Below, piece by piece: positions 1 through 7,893 of a DNA stretch of 64,000 nt. The notes under the pieces were generated by a model, which was given only the letters and a program-made list of their open reading frames with translations, did not search any database and had not been told where the DNA came from. Position numbers and translations under genes: made by a program. Each line of letters opens with the position of its first letter. The first letter of the stretch is position 1. Source of the stretch: an uncultured bacterium (GTDB lineage: Bacteria; Planctomycetota; UBA1135; GCA-002686595); contig CALJGV010000007.1 of assembly GCA_938075305.1 (NCBI GenBank), positions 186,001 through 250,000 of the forward strand. The letters are read 5' to 3'.

Positions 1-270
1 GGGGATCAGGCGCTCGGCGATGTCCCTGGAGACGCTGGGGCAGGGCCCCATGCAGCGCACGAAGAACGGGACCGCGATCCACGGCTCCCCTAGCAGGTCG
101 GCCCGAGTGAGGGGCTGGCCCCGGCTGTCCTCGAAGCGGAAGTCCGGCACATCCGCGAAGCGCTCCGTGGACCCGGGCGGCGGCTCCCCCTGGAGGCCCT
201 GCGGAGATGCGTCGACGGACGGGCCGAGGCTCAGAAGCGAGGAGACCAGGAGGACGGCGATTCGGAGCAT
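1..270 (-). CDS. SCO1/SenC-like copper chaperone for cytochrome oxidase (partial, 3' end outside window)
   Basis: The first 90 residues are present and the frame runs off the left edge. A hydrophobic N-terminus (residues 3-16) looks like a signal peptide or anchor. After a short linker comes the start of a thioredoxin-like fold carrying Cys73-x3-Cys77-Pro78, the copper-binding motif of the SCO1/SenC family, preceded by a typical WIAVPFFVRC strand. Such proteins deliver copper to the CuA site of cytochrome c oxidase on the outer face of the membrane. It lies 31 bases downstream of ctaB on the same strand, so it probably closes a ctaA-ctaB-sco operon. The family histidine ligand would lie beyond the window. 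Confidence 0.8.
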   Translation of the reverse strand, partial: MLRIAVLLVSSLLSLGPSVDASPQGLQGEPPPGSTERFADVPDFRFEDSRGQPLTRADLLGEPWIAVPFFVRCMGPCPSVSRDIAERLIP

Positions 271-301
271 GGTGCAGCTGGCACGCTGGATCAGCGCACG
301 A

Positions 302-1222
302 TCAGACCCCGCGCAACGTGGGGTCGACGAAGAGCAGCGCCATCAGCGCCGGCAGGTAGATGATCGACGCCAGCAGGAGCCGGCGCGCGGTCTCGTATGA
401 CTCGTCGCGGGCGAAGGCGATGGAGGGGATGATGTAGAGGGCGCCGAGCAGGAGGGCGCCCACCACGTACACCGGACCAGCGAGCCCGCTAAGGGCTGGC
501 ATCAGGGTCACGGGGACGATGCTGAGGGAGTAGATCACGGCGTAACGCCCCGCGACGCCCTCGGAGCCGGGCTGGTTCGGGACCATGCGGTGCCCCGCGC
601 GCGCGTAGTCCTCGCGATAGATCCACGCGATGGCCATGAAGTGCGGGAACTGCCACGCGAAGATGGTCGCGAAGAGCGCCCAGCCCAGGGGACCGATCTC
701 ACCCGCCAGGGCCGCGTAGCCGATCAGGACCGGCGCCGCACCCGGCACGGCGCCGATCACCGTGTTCAGGGTGCTCACTCGCTTGAGCGGCGTGTAGATG
801 CAGACGTAGACCACCAACGTGGCCAGCACCAACACCGCAGAGAGCAGGTTGAAGGACAGCGCGAGGCCCGCTGTTCCGGCGGCCCCGAGCACGACGGCGA
901 ACACCACCGCCTGGAGGACCGTGAGCTCCCCCGTCACCAGCGGACGGTGGCGAGTCCGCTCCATCAGGCCGTCGGTCTCCCGCTCCACCACCTGGTTGAT
1001 GATGCTGGCCGCGCCCGTGACCAGGAGGACGTAGAGGCCCGCCTCGGCGCAGCGCAGGAGGTTGACGATGGCCGCGTCACGGGTCGCCAGCCAGCCCCCC
1101 AGGGCCGCGGTGAGGAAGACCATGGTCGCCACTCGCACGCGCAGCAGCTCGAGCCAGGGGGCTAGGCCGCCGCGGGGTGCGGTGTCCGCCACCACCGTGT
1201 CCACCTTGTCCGGCTCGCTCAC
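302..1222 (-). CDS. ctaB: Protoheme IX farnesyltransferase (heme O synthase)
   Basis: A 306-residue polytopic membrane protein of the UbiA prenyltransferase superfamily that adds a farnesyl group to heme b to make heme O. The first prenyl-diphosphate/Mg motif is at residues 76-84 (N-x3-E-x3-D; the middle residue is Glu where most CtaB have Asp). A second conserved block, YTPLKR..TLNTVIGAVPGAAP, spans about 143-164, followed by WQFPHFMAIAW. The open frame continues far upstream, but family homology begins just after a GTG codon at 1222. That GTG overlaps the ctaA stop in a GTGA arrangement, which indicates translational coupling, so I chose it as the start. Confidence 0.92.
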   Translation of the reverse strand: MSEPDKVDTVVADTAPRGGLAPWLELLRVRVATMVFLTAALGGWLATRDAAIVNLLRCAEAGLYVLLVTGAASIINQVVERETDGLMERTRHRPLVTGELTVLQAVVFAVVLGAAGTAGLALSFNLLSAVLVLATLVVYVCIYTPLKRVSTLNTVIGAVPGAAPVLIGYAALAGEIGPLGWALFATIFAWQFPHFMAIAWIYREDYARAGHRMVPNQPGSEGVAGRYAVIYSLSIVPVTLMPALSGLAGPVYVVGALLLGALYIIPSIAFARDESYETARRLLLASIIYLPALMALLFVDPTLRGV

Positions 1223-2325
1223 GCGGACACCTCCTCGGCCGCCACCAGGGCCCGGCGCGAGACCATGGCGCCGACCACGACGGAGCAGAGCAGGACCGCC
1301 CCCACGAAGACGTGGGCCGTCGCGAAGGCGACCTCGCCCACGGAGACCTCGGCCTCCATCCCGCCGGAGATGAAGTAGATGGCGATGGTCGCGAGCACCC
1401 CCAGGGAGAACTGGGCGATGAGGGACCAGAGCTGGAGCCGCTGGAGGAACCGCAGGGGCGCGCGGTCCGCGCCGCGCTCTGCCCCTTCCGCCGCCGCGTC
1501 CCCGAGGATCTTGGAGAAGGTCAACACGAGAGCGACCACCGCCAGCGCCAGGGTGCCGTGCACCAGCAAGGCAGCGGTCTGGCCCTGATGGCGCAACCAC
1601 GCGCCCAGCGCGATCTGGCCGTACACCGCGACCGCCGTCAAGGTGCCGAGGGTGTGAAGACCGCCGGCGAAGCGCGAGGGCGAGGGGGTCATGCGGCTCC
1701 AGGTCCGGCTCGCGGTGACGGCAAGCGCCGCGATCAACGCCACCACCAGCTGGGCGAGGGCGCCGTGGAGGAAGGCGAGGTTCTGGCTGTTCTCCAGCAC
1801 GCGCGTGCCCCCGAGGAGCCCCTGTCCGATGATCGCGAGGAGCACCACCCAGGCCATCGCCGTGACGCCGCGGGCGGCGCGCTGGATGTAGCAGGTGAGG
1901 AGCACGCAGATGGCCACCAGGCCGACGCCCGAGGCCCACACGCGGTGGGCGTGCTCGAGGGTCACGCCGTGCCCCTCGGCGAGCATGTCGCTGAAGGGAT
2001 AGGTCCACATGTTCTGCTGGAACGTCGCCGGCCAGTCGGGCACGGCCATCCCCACCCGATAGGTGGTGACCCCACCGCCGATGACGACCAGCACCGCAAC
2101 GAAGGCCGCCAGCACCCGGCTGGCACCGCGCGGGCTCAGGAACAGGAGCGGGATCGGGAGCAGCGGCTGCCAGACCAGCTGGGGATCCCTCTGCCAGGCC
2201 ATCGGAACGCCGACCAGGAGCAGGAGCACGAGGGCGTTGCGGAGCCGGACTCGCGGAGCCGCGGCCGCGTCGGCAGGGACCGGGGCGGCTCCGGTGAGGG
2301 AGTCCGCTGTGGTGGTGGAGACCAT
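1219..2325 (-). CDS. ctaA: Heme A synthase (COX15/CtaA family)
   Basis: A membrane protein of about 368 residues with eight predicted hydrophobic segments, converting heme O to heme A for aa3-type oxidases. The first half carries VPDWP (95-99) and the histidine pair EHAHR (124-128). Further conserved histidines lie in FLHGAL, LLVHGTLAL and FATAHVFVG, as expected for the duplicated four-helix bundles. I chose the ATG at 2325; a GTG 12 codons further upstream (2361) is also in frame and cannot be excluded, and neither has a clear Shine-Dalgarno sequence. It is the first gene of ctaA-ctaB-sco and is divergent from the YgfZ-like gene. Confidence 0.88.
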   Translation of the reverse strand: MVSTTTADSLTGAAPVPADAAAAPRVRLRNALVLLLLVGVPMAWQRDPQLVWQPLLPIPLLFLSPRGASRVLAAFVAVLVVIGGGVTTYRVGMAVPDWPATFQQNMWTYPFSDMLAEGHGVTLEHAHRVWASGVGLVAICVLLTCYIQRAARGVTAMAWVVLLAIIGQGLLGGTRVLENSQNLAFLHGALAQLVVALIAALAVTASRTWSRMTPSPSRFAGGLHTLGTLTAVAVYGQIALGAWLRHQGQTAALLVHGTLALAVVALVLTFSKILGDAAAEGAERGADRAPLRFLQRLQLWSLIAQFSLGVLATIAIYFISGGMEAEVSVGEVAFATAHVFVGAVLLCSVVVGAMVSRRALVAAEEVSA

Positions 2326-2549
2326 GCGCTGTGAGGGGGGCGAGGCCGGGCTCTTAGGCACCGACGGCGCGGGGTGGAAGCTCCGAACTTGGCCTTGCGT
2401 CGGACGGGGACGGCTCGTCGCAGTTTCCGGGCGAACAAGATACTCGCGGGGCCCGGCGGGGCGCGGGGTGAGACACGGGAAGTTGGGCCTCCAGCCCCCC
2501 AGGCCCCCTGTGCCCCAGACGCCGCCCGTACGCCGTTGCTTCCGGGCGG

Positions 2550-3713
2550 ATGGGCCCTACGATTCGGCTCCGCAGCGGGAGCGGAGCCGGTGTGCTAGCT
2601 CCCCGACCCGAGCCGCCCCGCGACCGCTTGCCCCGCCCAAACCCTCCCTTGCGTACCTCCCCCCTCATCCCCTCCCACCAGCAGTCCGGCGCGCGGCTCA
2701 CCTCGGCCGAGGCTGGCAGCGAGGTCATCACCTACGGGGCTGCGCCGGCCGAGTACGCGGCGGCAGCAGACAACGGCTCGCTCCTTCTGGACCGCACCAC
2801 CCGCGGGCTCATCACCGTGATGGGCAGCGACGCCGCGGACTTCCTCCACCGCATCCTCGCGAACGACGTCAAGGGTCTCGCCCCTGGCCAGGGCAACCGC
2901 AACCTCCTCCTCACGGGCAAGGGCAAGGTGGTCCACGTGTTCGACCTCGCCGCCATCGGCGAGGGGTACCTGATCTCATGCGAGCCCGGCGAGGCGCCGG
3001 CCCTCATGCAGGCCCTCGACCTGTACCTCTTCGCCGAGGACGTCCAGCTTGCCGACGAGACCGAGCTCCATGCGCCCATCGAGCTGGTGGGCCCCGGCGC
3101 GGCCGCCCACATGGCCTCGGTCATCGAGGGGATCGCCGCGGAGGGCGCGGCGCCCCACTCCTTCCAGCTCGGCCCCTTTGGCGAGGCGATGACCCGCGTG
3201 ACCCGCCTCGCGGTCGCCGGCCAACCGGGCTGGCGCCTGGAGACCGAGCCGTCCCAGGCGGCCGCCCTCTGGGCCGCGCTGGTGGAGGCGGGCGCCACCC
3301 CCGGCGGGCTCGTGGCCGTCGACAGCCTCCGCGCGGAGAACCTGTGCGCCGCGGTCGGACGCGAGGTCACCGAGGAGGTCTACCCCCAGGAGGCCCGCCT
3401 CGATGACGCGTTCTCCCTCACAAAGGGCTGCTACATCGGGCAGGAGGTCGTGGCCAAGATCGACACCTACGGCGGACTCAACAAGCAGCTCTTTCGCCTC
3501 CGAGTCTCCCACGATGAACCGGTCGCGCCGGGGACCAGGTTGCTCCGTGAGCTCGACGGCGAGCTCCGCGACCTCGGCGTGGTCACCAGCTGGGCCTACT
3601 CGTTCGCCGCGGACGGCGGGGTCGTGCTGGGCTACGTGAAGCGCAGGCACCAGGAACCCGGGACCGAGTTCCAGCTCGGGGACTCCGGAGCCACGGCCAT
3701 CCTCGAAGAATGA
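2550..3713 (+). CDS. YgfZ/GcvT-family folate-binding protein
   Basis: A homologue of YgfZ/IBA57, tetrahydrofolate-binding proteins that support repair or assembly of some iron-sulfur enzymes. The family signature K-G-C-Y-x-G-Q-E is at residues 292-299 (Cys294), followed by the C-terminal barrel region. The N-terminal T-protein-like fold begins near residue 60 (SLLLDRTTRGLITVMGSD). The first ~55 residues are Pro/Arg-rich and unlike the family, so the real start may be the in-frame GTG at 2592 or TTG at 2649; 2550 is the outer limit. Its stop overlaps the next start (ATGA at 3710). Being opposite the heme A genes is compatible with a role in metal-cofactor maturation, but that is inference. Confidence 0.85.
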   Translation: MGPTIRLRSGSGAGVLAPRPEPPRDRLPRPNPPLRTSPLIPSHQQSGARLTSAEAGSEVITYGAAPAEYAAAADNGSLLLDRTTRGLITVMGSDAADFLHRILANDVKGLAPGQGNRNLLLTGKGKVVHVFDLAAIGEGYLISCEPGEAPALMQALDLYLFAEDVQLADETELHAPIELVGPGAAAHMASVIEGIAAEGAAPHSFQLGPFGEAMTRVTRLAVAGQPGWRLETEPSQAAALWAALVEAGATPGGLVAVDSLRAENLCAAVGREVTEEVYPQEARLDDAFSLTKGCYIGQEVVAKIDTYGGLNKQLFRLRVSHDEPVAPGTRLLRELDGELRDLGVVTSWAYSFAADGGVVLGYVKRRHQEPGTEFQLGDSGATAILEE

Positions 3714-4195
3714 GCCGGCGACGGCCAGGCCGCGGCGGCGACGAGCCCTACCGGCGCCGACCCGGGGACGACCTGGTGGAGCCCCTCTTCGGCGCCCTCC
3801 CGGGGGAGACGGATCAGGAAGAGGTCAGGGGACCCGCCGACCGCCCAGGCCCCCTCGAGCGCCTCCGCCGTCGGCTCTTCGGCCCCCGACCCGGGGGCGA
3901 GAGCGAGGGCCAAGATTGGTTCACCTGCCCCGTGTGCGGTGCGCGGGTCGACGCCGGCGCCCACTTCTGCAGGGAGTGCGGCTCGGACGACCGCACCGGA
4001 TGGTCGGACGCCACCGAGTACGACGACCTCGACCTCCCTGAGCCGGAGCGCCCCCGGATCCCGGACACCTTCGAGGAGCTCACCCAGGGCCTGTCCGACC
4101 GCCGCGGTCTCTCACCGAGGCTCCTCCTCGCGTTGCTGGTCGTCGCGCTGGTGTTGATCGCCGCGCGCAGCCTCCAGTCCATCCTCGCCAGCTAG
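3710..4195 (+). CDS. Zinc-ribbon protein with C-terminal membrane anchor
   Basis: A 161-residue protein translationally coupled to the YgfZ-like gene (overlapping ATGA). Residues 1-65 are Arg/Pro/Gly-rich and probably disordered. A four-cysteine zinc ribbon follows (Cys73-x2-Cys76 and Cys87-x2-Cys90), then an acidic linker (about 99-120) and one transmembrane helix at about 137-152, leaving a very short tail. This is a tail-anchored architecture with the zinc ribbon in the cytoplasm. No specific function is recognised. It overlaps the convergent dehydrogenase gene by four bases. Confidence 0.7.
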   Translation: MSRRRPGRGGDEPYRRRPGDDLVEPLFGALPGETDQEEVRGPADRPGPLERLRRRLFGPRPGGESEGQDWFTCPVCGARVDAGAHFCRECGSDDRTGWSDATEYDDLDLPEPERPRIPDTFEELTQGLSDRRGLSPRLLLALLVVALVLIAARSLQSILAS

Positions 4196-5235
4196 TCGCG
4201 CCACTCCGCGATCTGCGCCTCTGCCAGGCGCACCGCGACCCGCGCGGGCGCGTCGTCCTCCTCGACGGCACGCTCGAGGATCCGCTCCGCGACCGCGCCT
4301 ATGCGCTTCCCGATCGCCTCCACCGGCTCGCGGCGTCGTTCCAGATGGAAGATCGTGCCGCGCACGAGCGCCCCCGAGTTGATGACGAAGTCCGGCGTGT
4401 AGAGCACGCCCATGTCATGCAGCTCGTCGCCCACGAGCATCCGCGCCAGCTGGTTGTTGGCGCCCCCTGCGATGATCTTGCAGCGCAGGCGGCTCAGTGA
4501 GAGGTCGTGCAGCAGGCCCCCGAGCGCGTTGGGGCTGAAGACGTCGCACGGCACCTCGACGGCGCTGCCGGGGTCCACGATCTCGATGTCGAGCTCGTCC
4601 GCCACCGCGAGGGCCCGGGCCTCGACCACATCCGCCCCGAGCACCCGCGCGCCGAGGGCGCGCGCCCGGCGCGCGACGCCACTGCCCACGGCACCGAGCC
4701 CCTGAACGACCACGGTCCGCGCCTCCCAGTCCTCGGAGCCGAAGCGCGACCGGAGCGCCGCCGCCATGCCCTGGAAGACGCCCTCCGCCGTCGCCTCCGC
4801 GAGCTCACCTGGCCCCGCGTCCCCGGGGTCGGTGACGTAGGTGGTCCGCTCGGCGACGCAGGCCAGCTCGGTGGCGCCGGTGTTGACGTCGGGGCCCGTG
4901 TAGAACGTGCCGCCCAGGGTCTCGACCACCTCGCCGATGTGGCGGTAGGCCCTGGCCCAGTCGACCCGCTCATCGTCCATGAGCACGATCTTCCCCCCGC
5001 CAGCGGGGAGATCGAGCAGCGCGGCCTTGTGGGTCATGGCCCGCGAGAGCCGGAGGCAGTCGAACAGCGCCTCACGCTCATCCCGGTACTCCCGGCGGCG
5101 GATCCCGCCGAAGGCAGGCCCCCTGACGGTGTCGTGAATCCCCAGGAAGGCGCGGAGGCCAGACCTGCGGTCATGAATGGCTGAAACCTGCTCAAAGCCC
5201 TCTCGGGCCATGGCATCAAGGACGTGGACGGACAT
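4192..5235 (-). CDS. Glu/Leu/Phe/Val dehydrogenase family protein (leucine-dehydrogenase-like)
   Basis: A 347-residue NAD(P)-dependent amino-acid dehydrogenase that would deaminate a branched-chain, aromatic or acidic amino acid to its 2-oxo acid. The substrate-domain lysine is Lys70 (AMTHK), and the catalytic glycine-rich loop LPAGGGK ends at Lys82. Asp116 in TGPDVNTG matches the catalytic aspartate region, and the Rossmann loop VVVQGLGAVGSG is at 176-187. The length (about 350, versus about 410-450 for glutamate dehydrogenases) points to the leucine/valine/phenylalanine branch. The substrate cannot be fixed from sequence. It is a single gene convergent with the zinc-ribbon gene. Confidence 0.85.
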   Translation of the reverse strand: MSVHVLDAMAREGFEQVSAIHDRRSGLRAFLGIHDTVRGPAFGGIRRREYRDEREALFDCLRLSRAMTHKAALLDLPAGGGKIVLMDDERVDWARAYRHIGEVVETLGGTFYTGPDVNTGATELACVAERTTYVTDPGDAGPGELAEATAEGVFQGMAAALRSRFGSEDWEARTVVVQGLGAVGSGVARRARALGARVLGADVVEARALAVADELDIEIVDPGSAVEVPCDVFSPNALGGLLHDLSLSRLRCKIIAGGANNQLARMLVGDELHDMGVLYTPDFVINSGALVRGTIFHLERRREPVEAIGKRIGAVAERILERAVEEDDAPARVAVRLAEAQIAEWRD

Positions 5236-5361
5236 GGGCGGGTGTGAGGGTAGCGGCGCCAGCCAACCTTCGGCCTTGGTTCACCCCGGAAGCTATGGTT
5301 GCGGGGAAGAAGGCCCTGGGATCATCGTCCACGCCTCCCCCGCTCCCCCAGACTCCCGACC

Positions 5362-6321
5362 ATGCGAACTCTCGTCCTTGGCGCCCTGAGCGTCGCCACC
5401 CTCTCGCTCACCGCCTGCAACTCGCCCGGGAGCCAGAAGGCTCCTGACGACGGCCAGGAGGTCGAGTGGATCGGACCGGAGGGACCCGAGCCCTACGACC
5501 CCGAAATCACCAAGGACCGGCGGCTGGCCGGAGACATCCTCGCGGACATCGACAAGTCCCTGCGGATCTGGGTCAACATCACGCTCACGGGGAACCCTGC
5601 GAAGGACGGCTCGACGCTGAACATCGTCGAGGCAGACCTCCGGCGGAAGGTCAGGGCCAAGTTCCCTCTGCTCAAGGAGCAGCTGGAGACCGGCCCCCCG
5701 ATCAATCGCCAGATCGCCGCCGCCGGCCTCGGCTTCAGCGGAGACCCCATGGCCCTCAGCCCGCTCCTCGCGGCGCTCGAGGACGACTCCTCCGACGTCG
5801 TCGCCAACGCCCTCCTTGGCCTCTCCGTCCTGGCCGATCCGGATACGCCGCGGATCCTCCTCGCCGCAGAGCTCGAGGATATCCGGCAGCCCTTCAACGT
5901 CCGGAGCCAGGCGGCGCGCGCCCTGCGGGCCGTGGGGCTCTTCAATCTGGACGAGGCGGACCGTGCTGCGGTCATCCGCGCGGCGAGGGCAGCCCTCGGC
6001 GACGCGAACGAGGGGCTCCGCCCCCACGGCGCGATCATCCTCGCCGAGGTGGTCGATACGGAGTCGGTGCCCGAGCTCGCCCGCGCCCTCATGGATCCCA
6101 CCCCGCTCGTGGCCCGTGCCGCGTCCCGCGCGCTCGCGCGGATCGGCAGCGTGGACCGCAAGTACGAGGGGCAGGCCGCCCGCGCCCTCACCGCAGCGCT
6201 GGAGGTGGTGGACGAGAACGCCGTGCGGCCGGCGGTCCTGAGGGACCTGCAGGCGCTCGCCGGGAAGAATTACGGCGACGATGTGGAGGAGTGGGTCCGC
6301 TACGCCCAGAAGCTCCCCTGA
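5362..6321 (+). CDS. HEAT-repeat lipoprotein
   Basis: A 319-residue protein starting at ATG 5362; the frame is open 21 codons further upstream but the signal sequence defines this start. The N-terminus is a short hydrophobic stretch ending in LSLTAC, a lipobox, so the protein is predicted to be lipidated. From about residue 110 there are consecutive Ala/Leu-rich helical pairs typical of HEAT/PBS-lyase-like repeats (for example blocks beginning GFSGDPMALSPLL, VRSQAARALRAVG and TPLVARAASRALARIG). These usually act as protein-binding scaffolds. No catalytic motif is visible. It is followed after 59 bases by another secreted protein on the same strand. Confidence 0.7.
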   Translation: MRTLVLGALSVATLSLTACNSPGSQKAPDDGQEVEWIGPEGPEPYDPEITKDRRLAGDILADIDKSLRIWVNITLTGNPAKDGSTLNIVEADLRRKVRAKFPLLKEQLETGPPINRQIAAAGLGFSGDPMALSPLLAALEDDSSDVVANALLGLSVLADPDTPRILLAAELEDIRQPFNVRSQAARALRAVGLFNLDEADRAAVIRAARAALGDANEGLRPHGAIILAEVVDTESVPELARALMDPTPLVARAASRALARIGSVDRKYEGQAARALTAALEVVDENAVRPAVLRDLQALAGKNYGDDVEEWVRYAQKLP

Positions 6322-6380
6322 GTCGACTCTCAGCAGCAGTCCTTGGAAACCGGCGCGGCTCCGGGGGCTACCCTGCTCCG

Positions 6381-7664
6381 ATGGGAATGCTGATGGGCCA
6401 GAGGAAACGTGTGACGCACGCGCTCGTCTCCGCGGTGGCCACGGTGGCCCTCGCGGGCCTGGCCGCAGCGTCCGCGGGGACCTCCAGCCCCCTCCCCCAG
6501 GAGTCCGCCCACGAGGACCCCCTCGACCAGGCGGCGGCTCGCGCCATGCGTGAGGCGCCGCAACGGGCCAGGATCGGGAAGATCCGGGGAGCGCGCTTCC
6601 GCTCCGCCATCGACTTCGACGATCCCACCGCGGGGCCCCACGAGCTGAGCCTGAGCGTGGCCTTCCCCGGGCGTTCCCGGCTGGTGCTCTCGCGGGACCG
6701 CTGGAGTGTCGAGCGCTTCCAGCTTGGAGATGTCTGGTTTGGGCTGGACCGCTCCAATGGCGTGCAGGAGGTCGAGCCGAGGAGCGTCCTGCTCACCGGG
6801 GCGAGCCTGGAGGCGGCCCGCTTTGACGTCGCCATGCGGAGGACGCTCTTCCTCTGGCCCGACGCGGGCGGCCTCACCGGTGAGGGGTTCACGCGCACCG
6901 CCAAGGTCGCGGACGTCGGCGTCCTGGTCGCCACGCTGGACCGGGAGAGCGGCCGCCCGATCGTCCTCAAGGCCTTCGGCAAGGACGGCTCCGTGCAGGC
7001 CGAATTCCGCGCGATCACCTGGCGCGAGGCCGAGGGACGCTGGTGGCCGGCCGGCTTCGAGCTCCACGTCGACGGCCGGCGGGTCTGGCGAGAGACCGTG
7101 GAGAAGATCGAGGCCCGCTGGAACTTCACCGACCTGTGGTTCCTGCCCGTCGACCGCTCACGTGGCCTCACGGGCCAGCCCAACGACGAGCGGCTCCGGA
7201 TGGTCCCCTCGCAACCCGCCTGGATCCGCAGCTTCCCCCTCTCCCCCGGAGCCGACCTGGAAACATGCCGTCGCGAGGGGAAGGCGGCCGTCGAGCAGGC
7301 GCGACGGGAGCTATCACCGCTGAACCTCGAGGTCAGCCAGCAGTTCATCGTCCTCCTCGACGCCGAGCGCAAGTCCTGCGGCCTCGAGGTCCGGGCGTTC
7401 AGGCCCCAGGCCGGGGACGAGGCGCTCGAGGCCCGTGCAGGCTGGAGCCGAGCCGCCGCCGCCCTGAGCTGGACCTTCGTCGTCGAGGAGGCCGAACCCG
7501 CGGAGGACGCCTTCAACGCCGTGGCGGGAGCCTGCGCCTCCAGTGGCGAACCCGCCGGGCACCCCGGCCTCCTCCTGGACACGGACCCGGGCGCTCCGAT
7601 CACCGTGTTCCAACCCTTCACGGTCCCCGAGGGGAAGCGTCCCCCCAAAGGAAGGACCCCCTGA
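6381..7664 (+). CDS. Secreted protein of unknown function
   Basis: A 427-residue protein with an N-terminal signal sequence (hydrophobic core about 13-32, Ala-rich cleavage region). I placed the start at ATG 6381 because everything upstream in this frame lies inside the HEAT-repeat gene in another frame. The middle (about 70-270) is beta-rich and alternates conserved Gly and aromatic residues, with a WWPAGFELHVDGRRV-type segment. This faintly resembles the LolA/outer-membrane lipoprotein-sorting fold, but the evidence is weak. The C-terminal part has no recognisable domain and ends in a basic Pro/Lys tail. It may be co-transcribed with the preceding lipoprotein. Confidence 0.55.
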   Translation: MGMLMGQRKRVTHALVSAVATVALAGLAAASAGTSSPLPQESAHEDPLDQAAARAMREAPQRARIGKIRGARFRSAIDFDDPTAGPHELSLSVAFPGRSRLVLSRDRWSVERFQLGDVWFGLDRSNGVQEVEPRSVLLTGASLEAARFDVAMRRTLFLWPDAGGLTGEGFTRTAKVADVGVLVATLDRESGRPIVLKAFGKDGSVQAEFRAITWREAEGRWWPAGFELHVDGRRVWRETVEKIEARWNFTDLWFLPVDRSRGLTGQPNDERLRMVPSQPAWIRSFPLSPGADLETCRREGKAAVEQARRELSPLNLEVSQQFIVLLDAERKSCGLEVRAFRPQAGDEALEARAGWSRAAAALSWTFVVEEAEPAEDAFNAVAGACASSGEPAGHPGLLLDTDPGAPITVFQPFTVPEGKRPPKGRTP

Positions 7665-7765
7665 GAGGTCATTCCGGGCGTCCTCCCGAGGGGACGCTCT
7701 CCGTTCCCATGGCGCGGACACCCCACCTCGACGGTCTCATTTCGATACACTCCAACCCGGCTATT

Positions 7766-7800
7766 GGCCGTTGAGGGCCCATGCTCGGCCTTCAACGGCC
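7766..7800. other. Strong intergenic hairpin, possible terminator or 5' leader element
   Basis: GGCCGTTGAGGGCC and GGCCTTCAACGGCC form a 14-bp stem (one G-T pair) around the 7-base loop CATGCTC. It lies 101 bases after the stop of the secreted-protein gene and 93 bases before the next start. There is no T-run on either side, so a canonical intrinsic terminator is not shown. It could terminate by hairpin alone or sit in the leader of the downstream gene. Confidence 0.45.
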
Positions 7801-7893
7801 CGTCGCCTGCCACTCTGGACCCACAGGCGAGGACCCGGCACGGCATTTGTTCCTGGCATATCGACCCCTCACCTCCCGTCCACGGAGAAGCCC

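Noticed and set aside
5466..6380. N-terminal extension of the secreted protein at 6381
   Set aside because: The extension lies inside the HEAT-repeat lipoprotein gene in another frame, and a signal peptide begins at 6381.
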